The notes beneath the pieces were generated by a model. That model made no database searches, had not been told where the DNA came from, and saw nothing but the letters and a program-made list of their open reading frames with translations. DNA of 64,000 nucleotides from positions 1,116,001-1,180,000 of the forward strand of contig NZ_CP058306.1 of assembly GCF_013389595.1 (NCBI RefSeq). Reading direction: 5' to 3'. This DNA comes from Flavobacterium sp. I3-2. Its GTDB lineage: Bacteria; Bacteroidota; Bacteroidia; Flavobacteriales; Flavobacteriaceae. Position 1 is the first letter of the stretch. Every line of letters begins with the position of its first letter. Shown piece after piece: positions 42,978-52,969 of the stretch. The translations under genes and the position numbers were made by a program.

Positions 42978-45630
42978 TTGAAGTTACAAATCTTCCAACT
43001 TTTATTTTTCTTTTTTACATTACAACTACAAGCGCAAACGCTGGTTGGTACTGTAAAAGACCAAAACCAACAACCCTTAGAAAACACCAACGTAATGGCA
43101 AAACCATTGGGTGGCAAAAAAGGGATGAAGTTTGCAATTGCCGATCATTTAGGACGTTATAAACTAGAACTTGAAAAAGAAACCGATTACGAAATCACAG
43201 TAAACTATATTGGTTTTCTTGGTGAGAAAATCACTTATTTGAGTCAAAACCCAATAACAACCTACGATTTTGTATTGGAACAACAAGAAACGCAGTTAGA
43301 AGAAATTGTTATTGAATACGATTATCAACCGGTTATCGTAAAAAAAGATACGCTTATTTTTGATGTTGCTGCTTTTGCAAATGGTAACGAACGTAAGCTT
43401 AAAGAACAATTAGAAAAACTTCCGGGTGTTGAGGTTTCAGAAAACGGTCAAGTAAAAGTGCAAGGTAAAACCGTAACCCAATTTATGGTCGAAGGCAAAA
43501 GTTTTTTTGGTGGTGGAACCAAAATTGGTGTAGAAAACATTCCTGCCGATGCGGTCGATAAAGTAGAAGTTATCGATCATTTTACCGAAGTCGCACACAT
43601 GAAAGAAGTTTCGGGTTCTGATGATTTGGCAATGAACATCAAACTGAAAGAAGATAAAAAACAGTTTGTTTTTGGTGATCTTCGAGCGGGTTATGGAAAC
43701 AACAAATATTACGAAACGCATGCAGCGTTGTTTTATTACGCGCCAAAAATAAATTGGAGCGCCATCTTAAACGTTAATAATTATGGTGGTCAGGTTTTAG
43801 ATTATGGTGATATTGCAAGGTTTGAAGGTTTTAAAAGTGCCTATCTAAAAAACAGCAATTCTTTAATTAATTTTATATAATTACACTTCACCAAATACCC
43901 ATGTTGTCGAAAATAAAAATCAGTTTTTAGCATCCGATTTTCGTTATTCGTTTGATAAACGTTGGGATGTGAAAGCTTTTGTTTTAGCGAATAAAAATTG
44001 GATTCGTTCGCAAAGTGACCAATCAATTGAGTATTTACAAGAAAACGAGATCAGTTTTGAAAATAGAAATACGTTTGGAAAAGCAAAATCTAGTTTGGTT
44101 TCTGGTCGAATTTCTGCAGACTTCCGTCAGAATAAAACCACGAATTACAGTTATAATTTTCAAACTTCCTTATCAAATAATAATAAAAACAACAGCATAC
44201 AAACTCAAAATAATTTAAGAGAAACGGTATTTCAAACGCATTCAGAAGCTGATAATTTTGCGATTGCACAATTGTTTGAATATCAAAAAACATTCAATAA
44301 AAAACACAAAGGTTCGTTTGCTTTGAGTCATAATTATTCTAACGAAAAGCCAACGTTTCAATGGGGAGCAGACCAACCTTTTTTAGGAGAATATATTCCG
44401 TTGCAAACTGCCGATTTTTATTTATTGCAACAAATTGAAAAGATTCAAAATAATCAAATTCAAACCAGTTTTAAACATTTCTGGATTGCAGGAAAACGAC
44501 ATCATATTTATACAACATTAGGTTTAAATGCCAATTTAACCAAAATGTTTTCAGAAAATAATCAATTAATTAACAACCAAACCGAAAGTTTATTTGATGC
44601 AGGTTTCGGTAACGATTTAGATTATAAGTTATTTAATTCGTTTTTAGGGTTAGAATATAAATTGTTGTACAAAAAGTTAACCACTACATTTGGTTTACAA
44701 CTTAATAATTACAATTTACGCAACAAACAAATTGCTGATAATCGCACGTTTAACAAATGGTTTTTGGAACCAACCGTAACATCAGAATTCGAATTTAACA
44801 AGTCAGAAAGTTTAAATTTTAATTACAGTTTATCTAACCAATTTTTAGATGCAAATAGTTATGCTAATCGATACCAGATTTATTCGTTCAATTCTATTTA
44901 TCAAGGAAATGCCTTGTTGCAAAGCATGCGTTATCACAATTTGAGTTTACGTTATAGAAAATTTAATATGTATCAAGGTTCAAGTATTTGGGCTTCGATT
45001 AATTACAACAAACAAAATAACACCGTGCGCAATCAAGTTGAGGTTACCAATACCGATTTGTTTTACAAAACCGTAATGACCAATAATCCGGATGAACGAT
45101 GGAGCATGTACGGAAGTTTTTCGCAGCGTGTTAAAAAATGGGAATTTGGTTTTAACGGAAGTTTGAGTTTTAATAAATACGTTCAAAACACGAATAATGT
45201 TGATATTCCAACACAAAATAACAATCAATCGATTGGCGTTTCGGTTCGTACTTTTCATAAAGAAATTCCAACTTTTAGAATAAGTTATGATAAGAGTTTT
45301 TCGCAGTTAAAAGCATCGTACGATTCTGAAACAACTTCTGATAATATCAGTTTTGGAATGGATTATAAGTTCTTGAAAAATTTTACTTTTAAAGGGAAAT
45401 ACAGTTACAACATTTCTAAATACAATACTTCGAATGTAAAATTTGAACAAGCCAATGTTTCGTTAGATTACAAAAAAGAAAACAGTCCGTGGTTATTTAT
45501 GCTTCAGGGAAATAATTTGTTTAACACAGGGTTGATTAATAATGTTTCGTTTTCTGATTTTCAGATTGTTAATACAAATACTTATGTATTACCGCGTGTT
45601 TTCTTGTTTTCTGTTCAGTATAAATTATAG
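42978..45630 (+). pseudogene. Outer-membrane receptor-like beta-barrel protein, frameshifted
   Basis: The first part (to 43880) has a signal peptide ending LQAQ, a carboxypeptidase-like regulatory domain (LVGTVKDQNQQPLENTNV) and a plug-like region (LPGVEVSENGQVKVQGK). It stops at 43878-43880, but removing one T from the TTTT at 43872-43875 joins it to the frame that runs to 45630 and forms the large beta-barrel ending in LFSVQYKL. The first codon is TTG. Together about 880 residues, the outer-membrane barrel type that partners GLPGLI proteins. Confidence 0.8.
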
Positions 45631-45675
45631 TTTTTGAATTTTATTTTCAATTTAATGATCGGAAAAACTCATTTC

Positions 45676-45710
45676 ACTCCGACAGAGTTTCAAACTTTGT
45701 CGGGGTTTTC
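45676..45710 (+). terminator. Terminator after the receptor pseudogene
   Basis: ACTCCGACA...TGTCGGGGT stem followed by a short T-run; member of the ACTCCGACA-type terminator group. Confidence 0.65.
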
Positions 45711-45769
45711 ATTAAGAAGTAAGCTTTTTCGTCACTAATTTAATTGTCATTAACTCCGACTTTTTTTGT

Positions 45770-45840
45770 TGTCATTCCGACGTAAGGAGGAATCTCAAAG
45801 TAAGATTCTTCGATTTCGTTTCACTTCGCTCAGAAAGATA
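45770..45840 (+). repeat. REP-like repeat R6
   Basis: Starts TGTCATTCCGACGTAAGG and ends CGCTCAGAAAGATA; the terminal AATGACA is mutated to AAAGATA, which also removes the IS110 target sequence. Confidence 0.7.
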
Positions 45841-45874
45841 TCGTGTTTTATTGTCATTGATTCCGACTTTTTTT

Positions 45875-45942
45875 TGTCATTCCGACGAAAGGAGGAATCT
45901 CAAAGTAAGATTCTTCGACTACGTTTCACTTCGCTCAGAATG
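45875..45942 (+). repeat. REP-like repeat R7, interrupted by IS110 copy 2
   Basis: TGTCATTCCGACGAAAGG to CTCAGAATG; the remainder (GAATGACA, then GCG) resumes after the IS at 47139. Same insertion point as R2. Confidence 0.8.
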
Positions 45943-45965
45943 TTCTGTGTTTCTATGCAACTATT

Positions 45966-46919
45966 TTAACAATAATTTTCTTGATATTTACCATTCGCTT
46001 TAGCTATTGCAAACGCTTGTTTTAATAGTTTGTTTGCAATAGCTATTTTAATTACTCTTTCTGGTTTTCCAAGGCTTTTCAATCTGTCGTACATTTCTTT
46101 ACAAGTTTTGTTACAATGTTTAGCTGACCAACTGCACATATAAAGCAACTTTCTGATTTGTGCTTTACCCATTTTACAAATATGTCCTTTTCCCTTTACA
46201 CTGGTTCCACTTTGATATATTCTGGGACTAAACCCTACATAAGCGATGAGCTGTTTATAATTCTCAAACTTCTTGAAGTTATCGGTTATCAAAGATAGCA
46301 TCATTGCGGTTTTTCTACCTATGCCTGGAATACTCTCAATATTCTCGATAGTCTGACCGTATTGCTGTTTTGCTAATCGTTCCATTTCTACTTCGATTTT
46401 ATGTTTGGTTTTTTCAAGATTGGAAAGATCTTTTTTTATAGTCTTTTCTAAAAATTTGTCTAACGAACCACTGCTTTCAAAGGCTTCTAATTGGCGTTTG
46501 TTTTGTTGGATTTGTTTATTTAACAGTTCAACTCGTGTGTATAAATGTCGAAGCTTCGTACAATTTTCACTTTCTTGTTCCCACTGTTTCAAGTCATACT
46601 TTTCACCATATTCGGCTATTGTTCTTGCGTCTTTTTTGTCCGTTTTAGCACGATAAAGCATTGTCTGACTAAAACGCTTGATCACCAAAGGATTTTCTAC
46701 ACAAACTTTAATATTCCGACTGCTTAAAAAAGTAGCTAATGGGAAATAATAACTGCCCGAAGCCTCCATAACAACCCAATCTACTTGTTCTATCAAATTT
46801 AACAACTGTTTAAATCCTTTTTCTTCATTAGGAAAAACAAAATAATCCCATCGTTCTTTTCGCTTAAAACTTACATCAAAAGTTTGTTTGCTAATGTCAA
46901 TTCCAATAATTTTACACAT
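45966..46919 (-). CDS. IS110-family DEDD transposase/recombinase, copy 2
   Basis: 317 residues, start ATG at 46919; identical to the copy 1 protein, with the same Asp8, Glu52, Asp94, Asp97 and Ser237/Ser240 set. Full-length, so both copies should be active. Confidence 0.95.
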   Translation of the reverse strand: MCKIIGIDISKQTFDVSFKRKERWDYFVFPNEEKGFKQLLNLIEQVDWVVMEASGSYYFPLATFLSSRNIKVCVENPLVIKRFSQTMLYRAKTDKKDARTIAEYGEKYDLKQWEQESENCTKLRHLYTRVELLNKQIQQNKRQLEAFESSGSLDKFLEKTIKKDLSNLEKTKHKIEVEMERLAKQQYGQTIENIESIPGIGRKTAMMLSLITDNFKKFENYKQLIAYVGFSPRIYQSGTSVKGKGHICKMGKAQIRKLLYMCSWSAKHCNKTCKEMYDRLKSLGKPERVIKIAIANKLLKQAFAIAKANGKYQENYC

Positions 46920-46943
46920 ACATAAAATGTTTTATCAGAAAAG

Positions 46944-47090
46944 AAATTACTACACTAATTTACCTATTCTAAATACAGGCTTTATAACCTAATGTTCTGT
47001 CCAAATTTTGTAGTAAGGGTAAAGGAACTAACATTCTGAACGGTCTTATATGACAAATGACAATCAATAGTCTTACTTCTTTACCCTTTC
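46944..47090 (-). ncRNA. Predicted IS110 bridge RNA, copy 2
   Basis: The sequence is the same as in copy 1 (offset +16575): target-loop stem GGGTAAAG / CTTTACCC and donor-loop stem TTACTACA / TGTAGTAA, with all four guide segments intact. The guides match the flanking R7 repeat as they match R2. Confidence 0.75.
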
Positions 47091-47161
47091 TTTTCTTTCT
47101 CGATTTACAATATTTAAAAATAACTATTTGCAAACATAGAATGACAGCGTTTTTCTTTTTT

Positions 47162-47183
47162 TGTCATTCCGTCGAAAGGAGGA
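47162..47183 (+). repeat. REP-like repeat half, copy R8
   Basis: TGTCATTCCGTCGAAAGG followed by AGGA, then the similarity ends. The remaining 130 bp to the next gene are AT-rich with no feature seen. Confidence 0.5.
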
Positions 47184-47315
47184 GCTATTGGTTTTTAATT
47201 GATATTTATTTATATAATTTAAGATTAAAAAAAATATAATAATTTTTTACATAAATATATTTGATGTTTTGTAAAAATATTAACTTTATGTTAAATTTTA
47301 ATTCAACTAAATGAT

Positions 47316-48416
47316 ATGAAATTACGTAACTTTTCTTTTTTAGCATTAATTGTTTTTATGACAAACAATATGAATGCACAGCAAGCTTTACCGTATTCTG
47401 AACCGTTTACTGGTTCAATTCCATCAACTTGGTATGTGGCTTCACCGAATGATCAGGTAATCATGTTCCATAATACCGCTACAAGTGCTTTTGAAGCACC
47501 AAACGCATCTACATCTGGATCATTGGTTTATAATTTCTTTGCTAATATTGGCTTTACAGAATTTGATTTAAGATCGCCTGTTTTGGTAAATCCTGATGCT
47601 AAATTAAAAGTTTCTTTTGATTTTGCTGGAGCTGTAAAAAAGACGGTTCCTGCCGCTTTGCCGTTTACTGAATATGCAGAAGATTATATTGAGCTTGAAT
47701 ATTCTACTGATGGTGGAACTACTTTTTTACCTTTCAATCAAATGTTGATTGGTTTAGATGGTGAATTAAATACTGCTGGATTTACTGCTAATTCGGTTTT
47801 TAATCCAACTGCAGCACAATGGGAATCAAAAACTTTAACTTTACCAGCAGGAACGAATCGTGTGAAATTCAAAGGGCAACGAACCATTAATATGGGTGCA
47901 GGAAATTTCTTTTATTTAGATAATGTTTCTTTCTCAATTTGTGAAACTGCAATGCCAACAGGTGAAACAACTCAGTTTAATGCCACTTACGAAACTTTAG
48001 CAGATTTGGTTGTGACTGGAACTGCTTTAAAGTTTTATTCTGATGCGAATGGTATTAACGAATTGCCTTTAACAACTCCATTGGTTTTAGGAACTACATA
48101 TTATGTTACTCAAACATTGAATGATTGCGAAGGGTTGCCATTAGCGGTTCTTTATGATGATGCAACTGCAAGTGTTGATAATTTCTCAGTTTCTGATTTA
48201 CGTGTTTATCCTAATCCAACTTCAGATTTGTTGAACATTGATACAGTAGAAAAAATTAATGCAGTAAAAGTGTTTAATTTATTAGGTCAAGAAATTAAAG
48301 TTGAAACAACTAATTTAAATCAAATTGATATGTCAAATTTAAGTGCTGGGACTTATTTAGTGCAAATTCATTTTGAAAAATTCGGAATTAAAACTTCGAA
48401 AATTATTAAGAAATAA
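47316..48416 (+). CDS. T9SS type A sorting-domain secreted protein
   Basis: 366 residues with a signal peptide ending MNAQ. Residues about 25-215 form a jelly-roll-like adhesin domain (SEPFTGSIPSTWYVASP, then repeated beta-strands). The C-terminal ~80 residues carry the type A sorting signal (VYPNPTSDLLNI, VKVFNLLGQEI, LSAGTYLVQI, IIKK). It should be exported through T9SS and anchored at or released from the cell surface. Ligand unknown. Confidence 0.85.
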   Translation: MKLRNFSFLALIVFMTNNMNAQQALPYSEPFTGSIPSTWYVASPNDQVIMFHNTATSAFEAPNASTSGSLVYNFFANIGFTEFDLRSPVLVNPDAKLKVSFDFAGAVKKTVPAALPFTEYAEDYIELEYSTDGGTTFLPFNQMLIGLDGELNTAGFTANSVFNPTAAQWESKTLTLPAGTNRVKFKGQRTINMGAGNFFYLDNVSFSICETAMPTGETTQFNATYETLADLVVTGTALKFYSDANGINELPLTTPLVLGTTYYVTQTLNDCEGLPLAVLYDDATASVDNFSVSDLRVYPNPTSDLLNIDTVEKINAVKVFNLLGQEIKVETTNLNQIDMSNLSAGTYLVQIHFEKFGIKTSKIIKK

Positions 48417-48438
48417 TATCAACTGATTGTAAATAAAA

Positions 48439-48474
48439 AACTCCGACAAAATTAAAACATTGTCGGAGTTTTTT
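48439..48474. terminator. Bidirectional terminator between T9SS cargo and dehydrogenase
   Basis: AACTCCGACA / TGTCGGAGTT perfect 10-bp stem with T-run on the + side and A-run on the other; it can end both convergent genes. Same arm sequence as terminators at 33631, 34441 and 45676. Confidence 0.85.
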
Positions 48475-48500
48475 ATGATTTAAATGTAAAATTTGATACT

Positions 48501-48591
48501 TTGCAGGTTTATCTTTTAGCCCAGATTGTAGCGGCATCCTTTTGCTTTTCTCAGAAAGTAAAAGATATAGCGGAGAGCTGGAAAGAGCTTC
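48501..48591 (-). ncRNA. Structured 3'-UTR element, copy B
   Basis: The reverse complement matches copy A (29098-29188) at about 90% by eye, including the hairpin (CTTTTACTTTC with AAAAGCAAAAGG) and GCCGCTACAATCTGG. It begins at the stop codon of the hydroxyacid dehydrogenase gene and is in its sense. Confidence 0.55.
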
Positions 48592-49529
48592 TAATTAAAA
48601 TCGGCTAAAATTTTATCGACGATTATTTGTGCTAGTTTGCGTTTGCTTTCAATTGTCCAGCCGGCAATGTGAGGTGCAAGTAACACGTTTTTTGCGGTGA
48701 TTAAATATTGCATAGGTTCCGGAAGTTCGTTTTCAGAAAACATATTTTCAAACGACGATTTTTCGTATTCCAAAACATCTAAAGCAGCTCCAAAAATTTT
48801 ACCGTTTTTTAAAGCAGTAACCAAAGCTGCGGTATCAACCGATTTTCCGCGTGCGGTATTCACAAACCAAAACGATTTTTTAAAATTCGATATAAAAATC
48901 TCATTGATTAAATGATACGTTTCAGACGTTTGTGGTGTATGTAAACTCAGAATATCTGTTTGTTCGAATAATTCTTGTAATGAAACTTGTTGAGCATTTT
49001 TATCACCAACATTAGTTTTGATGTCATAACAAATAACCTTGCAATTAAAACCTTGTAAACGTTGCGCAAATGCTTTACCCATGTTTCCGTAACCGATGAT
49101 TCCAACGGTTTTACCTTCGATTTCAAAACCGCGATTTTCTTCGCGTAACCAAATGCCGTTTCTTACTTCTTGGTCTACTAAATTAAGTTTATTCATCAAA
49201 CAAAGTAACATTCCTAAAGCGTGCTCACCAACCGATGAGCTGTTTCCTTCTGGTGCGGCAATCAATTTAATTCCTTTGTTTTGCGCATATTCACAATCGA
49301 TGTTTTCTAAACCTGCACCAACGCGACCAATGAATTTTAGTTTGGTTGCGGCATCTAAAAAGGTTTTGTCAATTTTAAAACGACTTCTTAAAATGATTCC
49401 ATCATAAGTTGCTATTTTTTGTTCGATTATTTCTTTTGGAGAGGTATAATCTTCGTGATTTTCAAAACCTGCTTGCGCCAATTGTTCAAGCATCAATTCG
49501 TGATTGGTATCTAAATGGAGTATTTTCAT
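48591..49529 (-). CDS. D-2-hydroxyacid dehydrogenase (SerA/GhrB-like)
   Basis: 312 residues from the ATG at 49529; the longer frame adds a hydrophobic stretch that is not family-like. NAD-binding motif GIIGYGNMGKAFA, catalytic Arg in NTARGKSVD, Glu in LDVLEYE and His in APHIAGWT are all present. Could be a phosphoglycerate, glycerate or lactate-type dehydrogenase; specificity cannot be read. Confidence 0.88.
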   Translation of the reverse strand: MKILHLDTNHELMLEQLAQAGFENHEDYTSPKEIIEQKIATYDGIILRSRFKIDKTFLDAATKLKFIGRVGAGLENIDCEYAQNKGIKLIAAPEGNSSSVGEHALGMLLCLMNKLNLVDQEVRNGIWLREENRGFEIEGKTVGIIGYGNMGKAFAQRLQGFNCKVICYDIKTNVGDKNAQQVSLQELFEQTDILSLHTPQTSETYHLINEIFISNFKKSFWFVNTARGKSVDTAALVTALKNGKIFGAALDVLEYEKSSFENMFSENELPEPMQYLITAKNVLLAPHIAGWTIESKRKLAQIIVDKILADFN

Positions 49530-49928
49530 GACGGAATTTTTACAGCTTAAAAGTAATGAAAATTTCATTTTATTTATACTCTAATAGTTAGAAATGATTA
49601 TTTAGTTAAAAAAGCGAAGTCTTTTTATTTAGAAATATTTAATTTGCTTAAGTGAATTTATCTGAAAGAAAATTTAATTAACGATGATTTAAAATGTTAT
49701 TTTTTTAATATAATGCTACTTTAATGTTTTTTATAATGTATTTAGATTTTTAATCTAATTAACTGATTAGTATTGTTTTATATTATTATTATTATTATTA
49801 TGACATTGATTGTTTTTGGAATTTAACTAATAATCATTAGGGCGGTACGTTTAATTTAAAACCAAAATTGTACCTAAAGTTATCGTCCTTTCGTTTGTTC
49901 GAATCAATAATAAGGTATAATTTTAATT
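49530..49928. other. Intergenic region with ATT tract and leader hairpin
   Basis: 399 bp, AT-rich. Near the end an ATT triplet tract (49781-49801) precedes a leader containing a GGTAC / GTACC inverted repeat (about 49844-49876) before the Cys-rich secreted gene. Nothing else recognised. Confidence 0.45.
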
Positions 49929-50396
49929 ATGAAAAATCTTTTTTTAATTTTTGCACTTTTAATTTCTTGTACATTAACGGTGCAAGCGCAAAATGTAATT
50001 GGAAAAATTTCTGACGGTAAGTATGTTATTACGATGGATACTAATGAAATTAAATTAGCAGGCGAGGCGTTATTAACAAAGCAAGGAATCACCGCCAGAT
50101 TAACACGTTTTGAAATTTTACAGGACCGAGTTGATGGAGCTGGTGATATATACTATTTTCTTTTAGCTCAAACTGACGATAATAGTATAAAATTAGCCAC
50201 AACGTTGAGTTTAAAAAATGGTTCTTTTTATCCTGAAGGAAATTATTTATTTTCTGGTTCAATTACTTGTTCGGGTTGTAGTAGAGGTTGTAATCCTCGT
50301 CATGAAAAATCCAGTGATGGAATCACTGATTGGTATTGCACTGCTTGTGCTAAAGGAACTGTAGGGGGATGTACAAAAACAGTGACTATGGATTAA
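49929..50396 (+). CDS. Cys-rich secreted protein
   Basis: 155 residues with a signal peptide ending VQAQ. The middle is beta-rich; the C-terminal 45 residues contain six Cys in the pattern CX2CX3C-X15-CX2CX7C, likely a metal site or disulfide-stabilised module. Function unknown. Own leader (see 49530-49928) and terminator. Confidence 0.7.
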   Translation: MKNLFLIFALLISCTLTVQAQNVIGKISDGKYVITMDTNEIKLAGEALLTKQGITARLTRFEILQDRVDGAGDIYYFLLAQTDDNSIKLATTLSLKNGSFYPEGNYLFSGSITCSGCSRGCNPRHEKSSDGITDWYCTACAKGTVGGCTKTVTMD

Positions 50397-50440
50397 AATT
50401 TGTTTAAGTTTTATTCATTTATTAAAATCAACTAAATAAA

Positions 50441-50467
50441 AAAACGCTTCCATTGAGAAGCGTTTTG
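50441..50467. terminator. Bidirectional terminator
   Basis: AAAACGCTTC / GAAGCGTTTT perfect stem between the Cys-rich gene and the convergent mgtE. Confidence 0.85.
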
Positions 50468-50470
50468 TAT

Positions 50471-51823
50471 TTAAAATCCTAAGAATAATTTGGCAATTGT
50501 AAAATAAATAAAAATTCCGAAAATGTCATTACTTGTTGTGATGAAAGGTCCGGTTGCAATTGCTGGGTCAATGCCATATTTGTTTAATAAAATTGGAATA
50601 AATGTTCCGATTAAACTTGCAATAACCATTACCATAACCAAAGCGGTTCCGATAGTAAAGGACATTTCGTAAGAAGTTTCCATTAAAAAATGGGTTCCGA
50701 ATAAAAGTATGACTGCTAAAATGGTACTGTTGAATAAGCTTAGTAACATTTCTTTAGCTAATCGCTTAAACAACGAACCTGTTAAGGTGTTATTTGCTAA
50801 ACCTTGAACAATAATTGCTGACGATTGTACACCAACATTTCCTGCCATTGCGGCGATTAGCGGTGTAAAGAAAAATAATATTTTATATTTTTCCATAGCA
50901 TCACTAAAGCTTTGTGAAACGTTTACGGCTACAAAACTTCCAATTAAAGCAAGTAATAACCAAGGTAAACGCGCACGGGTCAATTCCCAAATGCTATCAT
51001 CGGCTTCAACGTCTTGTGAGATACCAGCAGCCATTTGGTAATCACGGTCAGCTTCTTCTTTGATCACGTCAACGATATCGTCAATGGTAATTCGTCCTAC
51101 CAAACGATTGGTTTCATCAACAACCGGAATGGCTTCTAAATCGTACTTTTGCATGATACGAGCAACTTCGGTATCTTCAGTATCAACCTTAACAGAATCA
51201 ACCTTTGGGATGTAAATATCCATGACTTTAGTTGTTGTCGAAGAAGTGATTAAATCTTTTAAAGACAAACGTCCTTTTAAGCGGTCTTCATCATCAACCA
51301 CATAAATCGAATGTACACGAGAAACATTTTCGGCTTGTTTACGAATTTCTTGAATACACGTTAAAACATTCCAATTTTCGTTCACCTGAATATATTCTTT
51401 CGCCATCAAACCTCCGGCGGTATCTTCATCGTAACGCAAAAGTTCAACAATATCTTTGGCGTGTTCAAAATCTTCAAGTTCAGAAATTACCTCGTCTTTC
51501 ATTTCTTCCGAAAGTTCAGAGATGATATCTACCGCATCATCGGTATCCATCTCATCTAACTCTTCGGCAATTTCTTTAGCCGAAAGTTCACTTAAGATTT
51601 TTTCACGAACTTCTTCGTCAAGCTCCAAAAGAATTTCTGAACTGACTTCTGAATCTAAAAGTTTAAACAGATAACCTGCATCTGCTTCTTTCAGTTCGTT
51701 CATCAATTCGGCAATATCAGCAAAGTGAATATCTTCGAGTAGCTGAAGTATCGCTTGCTCGTTTTTTTCAGAAATTAAAGTTTCAATTTCCGTGATAAAT
51801 TCCTTACTGATTTTGAATTCCAT
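50471..51823 (-). CDS. mgtE: MgtE-type magnesium transporter
   Basis: 450 residues, start ATG at 51823. An acidic MgtE N-terminal superhelical domain (about 1-130), two CBS domains (about 135-255), then five TM helices with the conserved [15 protein letters not shown] pore segment. It imports Mg2+ with gating by the cytosolic domains. It overlaps rsmA by 20 nt. Confidence 0.93.
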   Translation of the reverse strand: MEFKISKEFITEIETLISEKNEQAILQLLEDIHFADIAELMNELKEADAGYLFKLLDSEVSSEILLELDEEVREKILSELSAKEIAEELDEMDTDDAVDIISELSEEMKDEVISELEDFEHAKDIVELLRYDEDTAGGLMAKEYIQVNENWNVLTCIQEIRKQAENVSRVHSIYVVDDEDRLKGRLSLKDLITSSTTTKVMDIYIPKVDSVKVDTEDTEVARIMQKYDLEAIPVVDETNRLVGRITIDDIVDVIKEEADRDYQMAAGISQDVEADDSIWELTRARLPWLLLALIGSFVAVNVSQSFSDAMEKYKILFFFTPLIAAMAGNVGVQSSAIIVQGLANNTLTGSLFKRLAKEMLLSLFNSTILAVILLFGTHFLMETSYEMSFTIGTALVMVMVIASLIGTFIPILLNKYGIDPAIATGPFITTSNDIFGIFIYFTIAKLFLGF

Positions 51824-52589
51824 ACGCTTCTATTTTTTGAGTGATGGTTATAAATTCTTCGAATCCTAATTGTTCTGGACGTAAGTTAAAGATTTCATCG
51901 TCTTTGATTTCGTCGTTAATTAAACTTTTAATGCTGTTTCGTAACGTTTTTCTTCGTTGGTTGAAAGCTGTTTTTACTACGGTAAAGAATAATTTTTCGT
52001 TACATGGTAAATGATAATTTTCTTTACGAATCATACGCATAACTCCCGATTTTACTTTTGGTGGTGGCGTAAAAACGTGTTCAGAAACCGTAAATAAATA
52101 TTCTACATCATAAAATGCCTGACATAAAACCGAAAGAATTCCATAGGTTTTACTTCCTTTCTTTTCGCAAATACGTTCAGCAACTTCTTTTTGGAACATT
52201 CCAGAAAATTCAGGAATTTGATCGCGCATTTCTAAAGTTCTGAAAACAATTTGTGTAGAAATATTGTACGGAAAGTTTCCGATAATCGCAAAAGGTTCTT
52301 CATTGAAAATCTTCTTTAAATTGTATTTTAAGAAATCTTCACCAATGATGTGATTATGAAGTTTTTCGTAATGTTTTTCTAGATAAGCAACAGACTCCGT
52401 ATCGATTTCAACCACAAAAGTTTCGATAGGTTTCTCTAATAAATATTTGGTTAAAACCCCCATTCCAGGACCAATCTCCAGAACTTTGTCATAACCTTGT
52501 AACGTAAGTGCATCGGCAATATTTTTAGCGACAGATTCGTCATTCAAAAAATGCTGACCCAAATGTTTTTTTGCTCTTACTTTTTCCAT
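51804..52589 (-). CDS. rsmA: 16S rRNA dimethyladenosine transferase
   Basis: 261 residues, start ATG at 52589. SAM motif [12 protein letters not shown] (after [10 protein letters not shown]) and the catalytic NFPYNIS (NLPY type) are present; it methylates two adjacent adenines near the 16S 3' end. Complete. Its end overlaps the start of mgtE by 20 nt on the same strand. Confidence 0.95.
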   Translation of the reverse strand: MEKVRAKKHLGQHFLNDESVAKNIADALTLQGYDKVLEIGPGMGVLTKYLLEKPIETFVVEIDTESVAYLEKHYEKLHNHIIGEDFLKYNLKKIFNEEPFAIIGNFPYNISTQIVFRTLEMRDQIPEFSGMFQKEVAERICEKKGSKTYGILSVLCQAFYDVEYLFTVSEHVFTPPPKVKSGVMRMIRKENYHLPCNEKLFFTVVKTAFNQRRKTLRNSIKSLINDEIKDDEIFNLRPEQLGFEEFITITQKIEAYGIQNQ

Positions 52590-52606
52590 TTTGTTTGTTT
52601 AGGCGA

Positions 52607-52918
52607 TTAGTGTTCGCTAATGATTTCTAATTCGGTACAGAAAGTTAGCATTTTATCTGCAAATCGTTTACGAGCTTCCATATCTAATGCAGCTTCGTTT
52701 TCTCTATAATAAGCATCTAAAGTTTCTTTGTTTGGAGAAGCATACTGAACCGAATAAGTAACGCCACCCATTTCTTCGTTAATTAAAACTCTTACCAAAC
52801 GTGCCGATGTAAATTTACCTGTAGCAATCATGTTGGCAATGTGCTCATTTTGCATCCAATTTAACCATTCTTCGTGAATGCTTTCGTCGATGTTTGCAGT
52901 TATATTATAAATAATCAT
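52607..52918 (-). CDS. DUF4286 family protein
   Basis: 103 residues, start ATG at 52918. It begins IIYNITANIDESIHEEWLNWM and contains TGKFTSARLVRVL, the pattern of DUF4286, a ferredoxin-like-fold family found next to rsmA in Bacteroidota. 17 bp upstream of rsmA. Function unknown. Confidence 0.85.
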   Translation of the reverse strand: MIIYNITANIDESIHEEWLNWMQNEHIANMIATGKFTSARLVRVLINEEMGGVTYSVQYASPNKETLDAYYRENEAALDMEARKRFADKMLTFCTELEIISEH

Positions 52919-52934
52919 TGCTTGTATTTTGAAT

Positions 52935-52969
52935 AAAAAACACCAACTTTTGATTGGTGTTTTTTTATG
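52935..52969 (-). terminator. Terminator of serS
   Basis: AACACCAA / TTGGTGTT stem flanked by A and T runs, between the serS stop and the DUF4286 start. Confidence 0.8.

Larger units (their letters stand above)
45943..47138 (-). mobile_element. IS110-family insertion sequence, copy 2
   Basis: 1196 bp, identical to 29368-30563 and in the same orientation. Bounded by GAATG at 45938-45942 and 47139-47143. Identity between copies indicates recent transposition. Confidence 0.9.

Noticed and set aside
43969..45630. Receptor barrel as a separate gene
   Set aside because: No signal peptide or start context; one-T correction joins it to the upstream reading frame.
45766..45969. 67-codon ORF through the REP-like repeats
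   Set aside because: The frame repeats FRRKEESQSKILR because it reads two tandem copies of the intergenic repeat.
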